64,000 nucleotides of DNA from Prevotella sp. (GTDB lineage: Bacteria > Bacteroidota > Bacteroidia > Bacteroidales > Bacteroidaceae): contig JAFPEE010000100.1 in NCBI GenBank assembly GCA_017389705.1, forward strand, positions 1 through 64,000, given 5' to 3'. A program made the translations under genes and the position numbers. This document shows, piece by piece, positions 1 through 6,538 of this stretch (the stretch's first letter is position 1; each line of letters begins with the position of its first letter). The notes beneath the pieces were generated by a model. That model made no database searches, had not been told where the DNA came from, and was given only the letters and a program-made list of their open reading frames with translations.

Positions 1-1
1 A

Positions 2-316
2 GAGAAAACGACCGACCGTGTCGACGACGTTTTTTCGAAGGCTTTTGGTAAGAGAAAAGAAACTTTTAGGCAAGAGTGCTTAGCACTTATTGGCGAGTAT
101 GATGCACAGCAAGTCACCGCCGTTGCCCAGGAACGTCAGCAGGCTGACCTGCAGCGTGAGGCCGAAACGGAACGATCGAAGAAAGAGGCTGGTGGTCTTG
201 ACGAGGCCATCGCCAACAACCCCACAGGAATCTTGGCGCACGTGATGCGAGAAAGGCAGAAGCGTGAGGCCAAGGAACAAGAAAAAAGCAATAAACAACA
301 ATCATCAAACAACTAA
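2..316 (+). CDS. C-terminal part of an unrecognised charged protein
   Basis: An open frame runs in from the left edge and ends with TAA; 104 residues are visible and the start lies outside the window. The sequence is hydrophilic, rich in Glu, Gln, Lys and Arg (for example EAETERSKKEAGG and MRERQKREAKEQEK), and looks helical or coiled-coil, with a polar tail rich in Gln, Ser and Asn. No domain is recognisable. A short frame starts 3 bp after its stop, so the two may be co-transcribed. Such tails occur on mobilisation, phage and plasmid proteins, but nothing here proves that. Confidence 0.55.
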   Translation, partial: EKTTDRVDDVFSKAFGKRKETFRQECLALIGEYDAQQVTAVAQERQQADLQREAETERSKKEAGGLDEAIANNPTGILAHVMRERQKREAKEQEKSNKQQSSNN

Positions 317-318
317 TT

Positions 319-477
319 ATGAATATCGACATTATCAGACGTAACATTGAGCAGGTCATCAGTCAGCCCTGCAAGAGTAAGTATCCCGACGAGATTAAGC
401 CCAACGGCATAAGTCCAGATGGTGTAACAGAAGAACCGTCCCCTTGTGAAACGATTTTTAGTTATCTTTGTGTTTAA
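319..477 (+). CDS. Short hypothetical ORF, possibly a truncated gene
   Basis: The frame encodes 52 residues (begins MNIDIIRRNIEQV) and starts 3 bp after the upstream stop codon, which suggests translational coupling. It ends inside the 3' end of the PIN toxin gene on the opposite strand, and its last codons read through an AT-rich TATCTTTG stretch that looks like a promoter box. The N-terminal half looks like real protein; the last 10-15 residues look like read-through into foreign sequence. I infer a gene cut by a rearrangement at about position 440. Function unknown. Confidence 0.35.
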   Translation: MNIDIIRRNIEQVISQPCKSKYPDEIKPNGISPDGVTEEPSPCETIFSYLCV

Positions 478-890
478 AGATTTGGTAGAACAGAAAGGAA
501 ATCGGACATCCTGATCAAGTTCAGACTTGGGAAGGACGTCCGCTTTAAAATATCGAAATGCTTATCGTTTGAAACAAGATAGTCTGCATTTGCAGCAAAT
601 GCACAATCAACAAATTTGTTGTCATCAGGATCTTCTGCTATCAGACCTAAACGGAAATGTGGATCCACAAAGGTAACATTTCTCCTGTTCAGGATAAGCA
701 ATATGATATTCTCGGCAATACGGGCTGTAGTCTGCTGTTCAATAATCTCCTGGTATTCCTCAAGTATTTCGTTGGAGATGCATAATTTAAATTTACCTAA
801 AAGGAAAGCATTCCATATCGGACGATATGGGCTATGGAGAGAAATCATCTGGATAAGACAGTTGGTGTCAATGACAATATGCCGCATCAT
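474..890 (-). CDS. PIN-family toxin (putative ribonuclease)
   Basis: The 138-residue protein belongs to the PIN-fold group annotated as 'putative toxin-antitoxin system toxin component, PIN family' (COG1569 type). The acidic pattern of a PIN nuclease is visible: IDTNCL near residue 8, a central Glu in the SNEILEEYQE helix, EDPDDNKFVDCA near residue 90, and VSNDKHF near residue 107. These acids bind the metal needed for RNA cleavage. Length is normal, so unlike the other toxins in this window it looks intact. It lies 5 bp downstream of the antitoxin gene in the same operon. The target RNA cannot be deduced. Confidence 0.85.
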   Translation of the reverse strand: MMRHIVIDTNCLIQMISLHSPYRPIWNAFLLGKFKLCISNEILEEYQEIIEQQTTARIAENIILLILNRRNVTFVDPHFRLGLIAEDPDDNKFVDCAFAANADYLVSNDKHFDILKRTSFPSLNLIRMSDFLSVLPNL

Positions 891-895
891 TAACG

Positions 896-1114
896 TTATT
901 TATAAGGCGTACGAAAATGGGCATTCTCAAGACTTTGAAGCTTTTCTTCGTTCCATTCACCTGAATCCCATAGCTGTTCCATCTCTTCATCAACCTGACG
1001 GGCATAGAAATCTGCCAACTGATCTCTCAGCTGATCTAATGCATGCGAGGTCTTGATATGTGACATCAAAGTGATCAGATGCATCTGTGCGGGGCTAAAA
1101 GTTATTGCTTCCAT
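896..1114 (-). CDS. Antitoxin partner of the PIN toxin
   Basis: This 72-residue acidic protein is first in a two-gene operon with the PIN toxin, with 5 bp between them. It begins MEAITFSPAQMHLI, and the C-terminal half is a charged helix (QVDEEMEQLWDSGEWNEEKL) of the kind that wraps a toxin. The N-terminal part probably binds DNA and represses the operon, as most such antitoxins do; that is inferred from family behaviour. An AAGGAG ribosome-binding site lies just upstream, unusually clear for this phylum, followed further up by a TATTTTTG promoter box. Confidence 0.75.
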   Translation of the reverse strand: MEAITFSPAQMHLITLMSHIKTSHALDQLRDQLADFYARQVDEEMEQLWDSGEWNEEKLQSLENAHFRTPYK

Positions 1115-1117
1115 AAA

Positions 1118-1145
1118 CTCCTTTTATCATTTGGGGGCAAAAATA
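1118..1145 (-). promoter_or_regulatory. Promoter and ribosome-binding site of the PIN toxin-antitoxin operon
   Basis: On the minus strand a TATTTTTG box (1138-1145) matches the Bacteroidota -7 consensus TAnnTTTG. AAAAGGAG (1118-1125) sits 3 bases before the ATG. The short distance implies a leader of about 20 bases. Confidence 0.6.
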
Positions 1146-1202
1146 CAAATAATTATTGGAAGTTCCAAATATTTAACTGACTTTTTGCTCATGCCACGCT
1201 GG

Positions 1203-1230
1203 GGTCAGGAACCTTTGTGACGCCCTGACC
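1203..1230. terminator. Stem-loop between the Fic remnant and the PIN operon
   Basis: GGTCAGG (1203-1209) and CCTGACC (1224-1230) form a 7-bp stem around a 14-base loop. It lies downstream of the minus-strand Fic remnant and upstream of the PIN operon promoter, where a terminator would be expected. There is no clear U-run. Confidence 0.4.
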
Positions 1231-1251
1231 TCGAAGAGAAATCAAACGAAT

Positions 1252-1312
1252 CAGAGGGGTGTTGCCAAACCGCCTGGCAGCGCCCCTCTGGGGTTCTTGG
1301 CGGATTCGGAGG
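1252..1312 (+). repeat. Hairpin repeat, left family, copy 1
   Basis: A 16-base arm at 1252-1267 (CAGAGGGGTGTTGCCA) faces TGGCAGCGCCCCTCTG at 1275-1290; the two non-Watson-Crick positions can pair as G-U. The following GGTTCTTGG stretch is shared with copies 2 and 3, but this copy diverges sooner. It ends 2 bp before the stop codon of the Fic remnant. The core GTGTTGCCAAAC is also present in the repeats at 52771 and 53697, so the families are related. Confidence 0.8.
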
Positions 1313-1313
1313 G

Positions 1314-2023
1314 TTAGTCCTCTTGTTCGTAATAATAGGAATAGTCGATACCCTTCATGAAGGTCTCACGATCGTTAATCTTATCGGTTAGAGCCTGCCG
1401 AAGCAGTTGCTTGATATTAGTGCTGTCCGTCTGACTTTCAATCATGGCGTTAAGATAATCCTTCTTACCCACCTTACTCCAATCCACGCAGAGCCCTAAC
1501 CGCTTTTTCAGAATCAAATCGAGCCAGATGCGCGTCGAACGGCCGTTGCCTTCCATAAACGGATGGGCAGCATTCATCTCCACGTATTTGTCGATTATCT
1601 CGTCGAAGGTGTTTTCCGGCGTTTCCATCAGTCCACTCTCAAAGAGTGTATAGGCCTTCTTTTGGCTCTGGCCATCAATAGTGGTGTCGCTGTAGGTAAA
1701 CCATTCTAGAAAAGCGTGGGCGCGATTGTTGGGATAGTGCTTTGCCAGTGTCTGTACGCATGCTGCATCAAGTGCATCGGCAGCGCGCTGTTTACCATCT
1801 GGTGCTTGGAATTTGAAGTGGTTAGTGCACTAACCACTTCAACGCCGTCCTTAGCCATCTTGCCTTTCAGGTATTTCCAATAATTACGGCATTTCTTATA
1901 GTCATCTTCGTCATTAATCGCGCGAACGATGTCAGTAGCCGAGAACCACCACTAATTGTTCTCATCATCCCATACGGCACGCACTTCGCGATCGTTGAAA
2001 AAACGTATTGACTTCTTGCTCAT
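1314..2023 (-). pseudogene. Decayed BRO-N/Fic protein
   Basis: Read from 2023, the first 23 residues (MSKKSIRFFNDREVRAVWDDENN) are typical of Bacteroidota proteins with an N-terminal BRO-like domain and a C-terminal Fic domain. An in-frame UAG at 1952-1954 follows, then WWFSATDIV continues in the same frame. A frameshift lies near 1825, after which the frame gives EWFTYSDTTIDG and the Fic motif HPFMEGNGRS, ending in YYYEQED. From my recollection of intact relatives, a block of several dozen residues between FESGLM and ETPENTFDEI (the flap-bearing start of the Fic fold) is missing. One stop, one frameshift and one deletion make it a pseudogene. A 104-residue piece starting at 1628 could still be translated. 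Confidence 0.85.
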
Positions 2024-2040
2024 CTTGATGTATCTAGGTG

Positions 2041-2048
2041 CAAAGATA
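2041..2048 (-). promoter_or_regulatory. -7 promoter box of the Fic remnant
   Basis: On the minus strand TATCTTTG is an exact -7 match, 18 bases upstream of the original ATG at 2023. Confidence 0.6.
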
Positions 2049-2094
2049 GGGTTTTTATTCGAGAAAACAAAATAATCTCCCATATATTTGGAGT

Positions 2095-2177
2095 CAGAGG
2101 GATGTTGCCAGCCAAAGTGCCTGGCAGCGCCCCTCTGGGTTCTTGGAGGGTTCGCTGCCACATTTACAGGGTTCACT
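2095..2177 (+). repeat. Hairpin repeat, left family, copy 2
   Basis: Arms at 2095-2110 and 2122-2137 form the same 16-bp stem as copy 1. The next 40 bases (2138-2177) match the tail of copy 3 (2875-2914) with about one difference. Copies 2 and 3 are direct repeats that bracket the DUF4160/DUF2442 pair. Confidence 0.85.
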
Positions 2178-2220
2178 TTCGAAAAACAAGCTAAAAGTTT
2201 GGAGGTTTCTTTTTTTTTCG

Positions 2221-2228
2221 TATCTTTG
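2221..2228 (+). promoter_or_regulatory. -7 promoter box of the DUF4160 gene
   Basis: TATCTTTG lies 18 bases before the ATG at 2247, after a T-run. It decides the start: upstream in-frame ATG codons, such as 2088, lie in the repeat and outside the transcript. Confidence 0.65.
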
Positions 2229-2246
2229 CAGCAGATTAATAGAGTT

Positions 2247-2543
2247 ATGGGACAGTTGGCATTTCTGAAAATGTTTATCCTGGTGGCGATTTCACTCGAC
2301 GTGAACGACAATCGGCGTCATGTGCATGTGTTCTTGAAAGGCAAACGTCACCAGCATTCGCTCGCAAAAATATGGATTGAGAAAAATGGTGAGCAATGTG
2401 TGGAAATCGCAGAATCGGAATTGTCGACAAAAGACAACGAAATGCTAGTCGCAGCCATTAACCGGCACTGGGAGTTCATAAACGAGCAGATTACGAGAAC
2501 GTTCAATGGTGAGAAGACTATAGCAATTGATATTGAAAAATAA
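2247..2543 (+). CDS. DUF4160 family protein, putative toxin-antitoxin partner
   Basis: 98 residues. Members of DUF4160 have a short strand-rich fold with a conserved HxHV motif near the N-terminus; here it is RRHVHVFLKGK at about residues 20-30. The acidic C-terminal part is helical. The gene is followed 17 bp later by a DUF2442 gene, and this pairing recurs in bacteria as a suspected toxin-antitoxin or stress module. No biochemical activity is firmly known to me for this family. The start was placed at 2247 because the promoter box sits directly upstream. Confidence 0.75.
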   Translation: MGQLAFLKMFILVAISLDVNDNRRHVHVFLKGKRHQHSLAKIWIEKNGEQCVEIAESELSTKDNEMLVAAINRHWEFINEQITRTFNGEKTIAIDIEK

Positions 2544-2560
2544 ATAGGGAGGACAAAGAT

Positions 2561-2803
2561 ATGTGCAAGATTAAAGGAGTAACGTTAGGTATAAAGGACT
2601 TGAACTTCAAAGCCCATCGCGGTAAGATGTTGGTGCGTCTGACTGATGGTCGCGAGGTGATAATTCCTTTGAGTTTCTTTCCCGACATTAAGCAGATGCC
2701 GGTAAAGGAGCGCGAGAAGTGGATGGTGCTTGATGACCAGTATTTCACTTTCGAGAACATGACACGAGTCTATTCTGTGCTTGATTTATTAAAAGTAGCA
2801 TAG
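2561..2803 (+). CDS. DUF2442 family protein, partner of DUF4160
   Basis: 80 residues. DUF2442 proteins are small and contain a strand-turn-strand segment around a [LVI]xDG[RK]E motif; here VRLTDGREVIIPLSFFP. This is followed by the expected helix and the 'W.VLDDQYFTF' stretch. It lies 17 bp after the DUF4160 gene in the same operon. In annotated pairs of this kind DUF2442 is often proposed as the antitoxin, but the assignment of roles is inference. Both genes sit between two direct copies of a hairpin repeat. Confidence 0.75.
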   Translation: MCKIKGVTLGIKDLNFKAHRGKMLVRLTDGREVIIPLSFFPDIKQMPVKEREKWMVLDDQYFTFENMTRVYSVLDLLKVA

Positions 2804-2836
2804 TAAAGATCCATGGGGTGTTAAAAGAAAACGAAT

Positions 2837-2916
2837 CAGAGGGGTGTTGCCAAACAATTGGCAGCGCCCCTCTGGGTTCTTGGAGGGTTCGCAGCCACAT
2901 TTACAGGGTTCACTCT
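2837..2916 (+). repeat. Hairpin repeat, left family, copy 3
   Basis: Arms at 2837-2852 and 2859-2874 form a 16-bp stem with a 6-base loop, followed by the 40-bp tail shared with copy 2. It lies 33 bp after the DUF2442 stop codon, and its stem could also act as the operon's terminator. Confidence 0.85.
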
Positions 2917-2979
2917 TTAAGGGGAGGGAATATAATGGGGCAGAAGGACCGGCACGCCATGACCGTCCAGACGTGGGCG

Positions 2980-3048
2980 GGGCAAAGACTGTCATTGAGC
3001 CGGGCAAAGACAGTCATTGAGCCGGGCAAAGTCTGGCAGAGGCTGGCT
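2980..3048 (+). repeat. 22-bp tandem repeat, about three units
   Basis: Two units (2980-3001 and 3002-3023) differ at one base and begin GGGCAAAGAC and end ATTGAGCC; a third, diverged unit follows. The reverse complement (GGCTCAA, then TTTGCCC) resembles the 22-bp units at 53850-53937. No gene is visible in 2917-3063. Confidence 0.75.
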
Positions 3049-3063
3049 CAAAACCCCCTTCAG

Positions 3064-3102
3064 AAAGGCTCCCCGTCATGAACTGACGAGGGGGGCCTTT
3101 TT
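3064..3102 (+). terminator. Strong rho-independent terminator upstream of the ExbB operon
   Basis: AAAGGC plus CCCCGTCA on the left pair with TGACG, GGGG and GCCTTT on the right around TGAAC, followed by a T-run (GGCCTTTTTC). It ends the DUF4160/DUF2442 transcript before the ExbB promoter. Confidence 0.75.
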
Positions 3103-3132
3103 CATCGCAAATGAAAATAAATCCTAATTTAT

Positions 3133-3163
3133 TTTGCATTTTGCTCTCTTATTCGTACCTTCG
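3133..3163 (+). promoter_or_regulatory. Promoter of the ExbB-ExbD operon
   Basis: TTTG (3133-3136), 19 bases, then TACCTTCG (3156-3163), one base off the usual TAnnTTTG. The start codon at 3185 lies 21 bases further on; an in-frame ATG at 3134 lies inside the promoter and is rejected. Confidence 0.5.
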
Positions 3164-3184
3164 CAGGCAAATTTCAAGAAAGCA

Positions 3185-4021
3185 ATGAAAAGAATCATTA
3201 TTTTGTCTTTGTTGGCGGTATTACTGGCTGTGCCAAGTGGCTTTGCTCAACAGCAGCCGGTAGAGGATAGCAGCGAGGTCGTAGTGGACTCGGCAGCCAA
3301 CGATACATTGTCGGCTGACTCGGCCATGGCTGCCATTAGTGCAGAGCTGACTGGCACGGATGCAGAAGCGACGGAAGAGGGTGGCGGACTGCATAAACAG
3401 CTGAAGCGTAAGTTCATGGAGGGCTCGGCAGGCTTTATGTCGCTGGTGGCGCTGGCCTTGGTGCTGGGCTTGGCATTCTGCATAGAACGCCTGATATACC
3501 TTACCTTGTCGGAGATTAATGCCAAGCGGCTGATGAAGGATATTGACGCCAAGCTGGAACAGGGCGATGTGGAGGGCGCGAAGGATATCTGCCGTGACAC
3601 GCGCGGTCCTGTGGCCAGCATCTGCTATCAGGGTCTGCTGCATATCAAGGAACCCTTGGAGCAGATTGACCGTCAGCTGACTAACTATGGTTCGCTACAG
3701 GTCTCGAACATGGAGAAGGGCTGCACGTGGATTCGCCTGTTCATTGCCGTAGCTCCCTCATTAGGATTCCTGGGTACTGTCATCGGTATGGTGATGGCCT
3801 TTGACCGCATTCAGACGGCAGGCGACATCAGCCCGACGATTGTGGCCGAGGGTATGAAGGTAGCGCTGATAACTACCATCTTCGGCATCATCGTAGCCAT
3901 CGTGCTGCAGTTCTTCTATAACTATATCCTCTCCAAGATAGAGCGCCTGACGGCACAGATGGAGGAGAGCGCCATCACACTGATGGACTCGATAGCCAAT
4001 TTCCAAAACCGTAAATCGTAA
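3185..4021 (+). CDS. exbB: MotA/TolQ/ExbB-type proton channel protein
   Basis: 278 residues. The protein has a cleavable signal peptide (about residues 1-21, ending SGFAQ), an acidic periplasmic spacer, a first membrane segment at about 82-106, a long cytoplasmic stretch, and two more membrane segments that include the ExbB signature (IAVAPSLGFLGTVIGMVMAF near 185-205 and ALITTIFGIIVAIVLQFF near 225). ExbB forms a pentameric inner-membrane channel that, with ExbD, uses the proton gradient to drive TonB-dependent transport. A 42-residue membrane protein and two ExbD proteins follow in the same operon. No tonB gene is visible here. Confidence 0.93.
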   Translation: MKRIIILSLLAVLLAVPSGFAQQQPVEDSSEVVVDSAANDTLSADSAMAAISAELTGTDAEATEEGGGLHKQLKRKFMEGSAGFMSLVALALVLGLAFCIERLIYLTLSEINAKRLMKDIDAKLEQGDVEGAKDICRDTRGPVASICYQGLLHIKEPLEQIDRQLTNYGSLQVSNMEKGCTWIRLFIAVAPSLGFLGTVIGMVMAFDRIQTAGDISPTIVAEGMKVALITTIFGIIVAIVLQFFYNYILSKIERLTAQMEESAITLMDSIANFQNRKS

Positions 4022-4029
4022 TCAGAACT

Positions 4030-4158
4030 ATGACAGAAGCAGGCAGTTTTCTTTTGGCAGAGGTCATGATATGGCTCATGTATATCGCATTGGGTGTTGC
4101 TGTCGTTGTAACGATAGTATCTGCGGTACGCTCGTTTTGGATGGAAAACCATAAATAA
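4030..4158 (+). CDS. Small membrane protein in the ExbB-ExbD operon
   Basis: A 42-residue frame starts 9 bp after the exbB stop and ends 15 bp before the first exbD. Residues about 8-36 are one continuous hydrophobic helix (VMIWLMYIALGVAVVVTIVSAV) followed by a short basic tail. I do not know a named family. Its position between exbB and exbD, its single membrane span and its lack of room for anything else suggest a small subunit or assembly factor of the motor. It is too short for most gene finders. Confidence 0.6.
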   Translation: MTEAGSFLLAEVMIWLMYIALGVAVVVTIVSAVRSFWMENHK

Positions 4159-4173
4159 GTTCATCGTCACAGC

Positions 4174-4716
4174 GTGTTTATCCGTAGAAGACATAGGGAG
4201 GTTCCTGAGCTGAATACCACATCGACAGCAGACATCTCGTTTATGCTGTTGGTGTTCTTCCTGGTGACGTCGTCGATGGACAGCGACAAGGGGTTGGGAC
4301 GTAAGCTTGCTCCTCTGGACGATCAGCAGCAGGAGATGCGCGACGTCCATCGCAGCGATGTGCTGCAGATCAGGCTCGACGAGCATGACTCGCTCTTCGT
4401 GGACGACCATGCCGTCACGTACGCAGAGCTCAGCCAGCAGGTGGAGTCATTTGTGGCCTCGCGCCAGACAGACCGTCATATCATTGCCGTGCAGGCAGAC
4501 CGTCGTACCAGCTACGATGCCTATTTTGAGATGCAGAACGCGGTTGTGGCAGCCTACCATGCCCTGCGTGAGAAGATGGCACGTCAGCAGTATGGACATT
4601 CGTTGGAGCAGTGTTCGCGTGAAGAGATGGACGCCATCATCCAACGCTATCCGCAGCGCATCAGCGAGGGAATGCCTCAAGAAGGGCGGGAGAGCGAGAA
4701 AGGAGGTGCCAGGTGA
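4174..4716 (+). CDS. exbD: Biopolymer transport protein ExbD/TolR (first copy)
   Basis: 180 residues, start codon GTG; an in-frame TAA at 4156 leaves no upstream alternative. The N-terminus is basic (FIRRRHREVPELNTTSTAD) and the single membrane helix at about 20-37 starts with the Asp of TADISFML, which is the proton-carrying residue of ExbD. The periplasmic part is longer than in classical ExbD, with a Gln/Arg-rich C-terminal extension. It overlaps the next exbD by 4 bp (GTGA). It works with the upstream ExbB homologue. Confidence 0.9.
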   Translation: MFIRRRHREVPELNTTSTADISFMLLVFFLVTSSMDSDKGLGRKLAPLDDQQQEMRDVHRSDVLQIRLDEHDSLFVDDHAVTYAELSQQVESFVASRQTDRHIIAVQADRRTSYDAYFEMQNAVVAAYHALREKMARQQYGHSLEQCSREEMDAIIQRYPQRISEGMPQEGRESEKGGAR

Positions 4717-5177
4717 GTCGTTTCCGTCAAACCCGTCGTGAGGTGCCCGGTCTGAATATGGCTGCCATGCCCGACCTTATCTTCACCGTCTTGTTCTTCT
4801 TCATGATTGTCACACACATGCGTGAAGTCAAGCCTATGGTGCGCTATGCGGTACCACAGGGTACGGAGCTGGAGAAGACGCGTAAGTCCAGCATCGTCTA
4901 TCTGTTCATAGGCAAGCCTGTGAATGAGCAGGGCGAGCTTGTGGGCGACGAACCCCGCATACAGGTGAATGACCGTTATGTCACTTTAGAGCAGCTGGGC
5001 AGCGAGATTGCCGCAGAGCGTGCGAAGATGTCTGATGACGACCGTCAGCACATGGTCATCAGCATTCGTGCCGACCGCGATACCGAGATGGGTGTCATCA
5101 ACGACGTGAAGCAGGAACTGCGAAAGGCTGGCGCCCTGAATATCAACTATTCTGCTACCAAAAAGGGTAAAAAATAA
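4713..5177 (+). CDS. exbD: Biopolymer transport protein ExbD/TolR (second copy)
   Basis: 154 residues, start GTG overlapping the stop of the first exbD. The basic N-terminus (SRFRQTRREVPGLN) and the membrane helix with the conserved Asp in MAAMPDLIFTVLFFFMIV are typical. The periplasmic domain ends VKQELRKAGALNINYS, the classical ExbD C-terminal pattern. Two non-identical ExbD copies behind one ExbB is the common Bacteroidota arrangement, giving a heteromeric ExbD pair. The gene ends 15 bp from folA, which runs the other way. Confidence 0.92.
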   Translation: MSRFRQTRREVPGLNMAAMPDLIFTVLFFFMIVTHMREVKPMVRYAVPQGTELEKTRKSSIVYLFIGKPVNEQGELVGDEPRIQVNDRYVTLEQLGSEIAAERAKMSDDDRQHMVISIRADRDTEMGVINDVKQELRKAGALNINYSATKKGKK

Positions 5178-5192
5178 AGAAGCAGCCATTGG

Positions 5193-5714
5193 CTACTCCT
5201 TTACTCTTATATAGTCCACAAAAGCATATTCGTAGTCGTGGCGCTCATCTTTGGGATGGGTTTCCCGCCATTCTTCCTGCCAGTCGCTATAGTCAGGGAA
5301 GAAGGTGTCGGCCTGGGCGGGAATGTCGTTGACCTCCGTCAGACAGAGTCGGTCGGCAATGGCGATGGCCTGCTCGTAGACGCGAGCCCCGCCAATGATA
5401 TAGATGTCCTCGTCGGGCTGACAGCTCTGAAGGGCCTCGACGAGCGAGGGATATACATCGCACCCAGGGAAGGAGGGGTGAGGGCTGAGGGCTGAGGGCT
5501 GAGGGATGAAGGCCGAACGGCTCAGCACCACATTCCTACGATTGGGCAAGGCACCTTTGGGCAAGGAGTCGTAGGTGTTGCGACCCATGATGATGGTATG
5601 TCCTGTGGTGAGTTGCTTGAAACGCTTCAGGTCGTTGGGCAACCAGTAGATGAGCTTGTTCTCGAAACCAATGGCTCTGTTCTTGGCCACGGCGGCAATA
5701 ATAGAAATCATCAT
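5193..5714 (-). CDS. folA: Dihydrofolate reductase
   Basis: 173 residues. It reduces dihydrofolate to tetrahydrofolate with NADPH, recycling the cofactor oxidised by thymidylate synthase, whose gene lies directly upstream. Visible family motifs: IIAAVAKNRAIGFENKLIYWLPNDL (substrate-binding Asp), GHTIIMGRNTYDSLP, and IIGGARVYEQA. An insertion at about residues 70-85 (QPSALSPHPSFPG) is encoded by a 7-bp tandem array (5475-5516) and is absent from typical DHFRs in this position. The gene is third in an operon with a methyltransferase and thyA; the thyA-folA gap is itself a 7-bp array. Confidence 0.95.
   Translation of the reverse strand: MMISIIAAVAKNRAIGFENKLIYWLPNDLKRFKQLTTGHTIIMGRNTYDSLPKGALPNRRNVVLSRSAFIPQPSALSPHPSFPGCDVYPSLVEALQSCQPDEDIYIIGGARVYEQAIAIADRLCLTEVNDIPAQADTFFPDYSDWQEEWRETHPKDERHDYEYAFVDYIRVKE
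5475..5516. repeat. 7-bp tandem array inside folA
   Basis: Six units of GGGCTGA and variants (GGGGTGA, GGGATGA, AGGCCGA). On the coding strand it gives the Ser/Pro-rich loop of DHFR. Same period as the GCTAACA-type arrays elsewhere, but a different sequence. Confidence 0.8.
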
Positions 5715-5715
5715 T

Positions 5716-5743
5716 CTCTAAACGCTAAACTTTAAACTTTAAA
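5716..5743. repeat. 7-bp tandem array filling the thyA-folA gap
   Basis: Four units: CTCTAAA, CGCTAAA, CTTTAAA, CTTTAAA. It begins one base after the folA start codon (5712-5714) and ends immediately before the complement of the thyA stop codon (5744-5746). Confidence 0.75.
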
Positions 5744-6538
5744 CTAAACCGACACTTCTGCCTTGATGTGCGGATGGGGATTGTAGCCTTCGAGCTGGAA
5801 GTCTTCGTACCGGAAGTCGAAGATGCTCTTGACGTCGGGGTTGATCTTCATGGTGGGCAGGGGTCTGGGCTCACGCGTCAGCTGCAGGCGGGTCTGTTCC
5901 AGATGGTTCAGGTAGAGATGGGTGTCGCCTGTAGTGTGAATGAAGTCGCCAGCACGGAAGCCGGTGACCTGTGCCATCATCTGCAGCAGCAGGGCATAGG
6001 AGGCAATGTTAAAGGGCACTCCCAGGAAGGTGTCGGCACTACGCTGATAGAGCTGTAGTGACAGACGGTCGCCTGCCACGTAGAACTGGAAGATGGTGTG
6101 ACAGGGAGGCAGGGCCATTCGGTTGACCTCGGCGACATTCCAGGCGGAGACTATCATGCGGCGTGAGTTGGGATTGGTCTTCAGCTGGTCGACGACGTAT
6201 TGTATCTGGTCGATGACACCTCCTTCATAGTCGGGCCATGAGCGCCACTGATGACCATAGACGGGACCGAGTTCACCATTCTCGTCGGCCCACTCGTCCC
6301 AGATGTGTACGTTGTTCTCTTGCAGGAACCTGATGTTGGTGCTGCCTTTAAGGAACCACAGCAGCTCGTAGATGATACCTTTCAGATAGAGCTTCTTGGT
6401 GGTCAGCAGGGGGAATCCGTCGTCCAGGTTATAACGGCTTTGTGTACCAAAGATGCTGATGGTGCCCGTTCCTGTGCGGTCACCTTTCTCGGTACCCTCC
6501 TTGAGGATACGGTCAAGTATGTCTAAGTATTGTTTCAT
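5744..6538 (-). CDS. thyA: Thymidylate synthase
   Basis: 264 residues, the usual length. It methylates dUMP to dTMP using methylenetetrahydrofolate. The active-site segment [13 protein letters not shown] contains the catalytic Cys, [24 protein letters not shown] is the folate/dUMP signature, and the N-terminus ([26 protein letters not shown]) and C-terminus ([10 protein letters not shown]) match the family. The start overlaps the end of the upstream methyltransferase gene by 26 bp, so translation is probably coupled. Dihydrofolate made here is recycled by FolA, encoded next. Confidence 0.98.
   Translation of the reverse strand: MKQYLDILDRILKEGTEKGDRTGTGTISIFGTQSRYNLDDGFPLLTTKKLYLKGIIYELLWFLKGSTNIRFLQENNVHIWDEWADENGELGPVYGHQWRSWPDYEGGVIDQIQYVVDQLKTNPNSRRMIVSAWNVAEVNRMALPPCHTIFQFYVAGDRLSLQLYQRSADTFLGVPFNIASYALLLQMMAQVTGFRAGDFIHTTGDTHLYLNHLEQTRLQLTREPRPLPTMKINPDVKSIFDFRYEDFQLEGYNPHPHIKAEVSV

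Noticed and set aside
616..1056. 146-residue plus-strand ORF
   Set aside because: Shadow of the PIN toxin and antitoxin on the minus strand; composition and overlap give it no support.
2088..2246. Upstream start for the DUF4160 gene
   Set aside because: The promoter box at 2221 lies inside that extension, and the extension is the repeat sequence.
2917..3063. Gene in the gap after DUF2442
   Set aside because: Only the 22-bp repeat and GC-rich unique sequence; no frame has a start with support.
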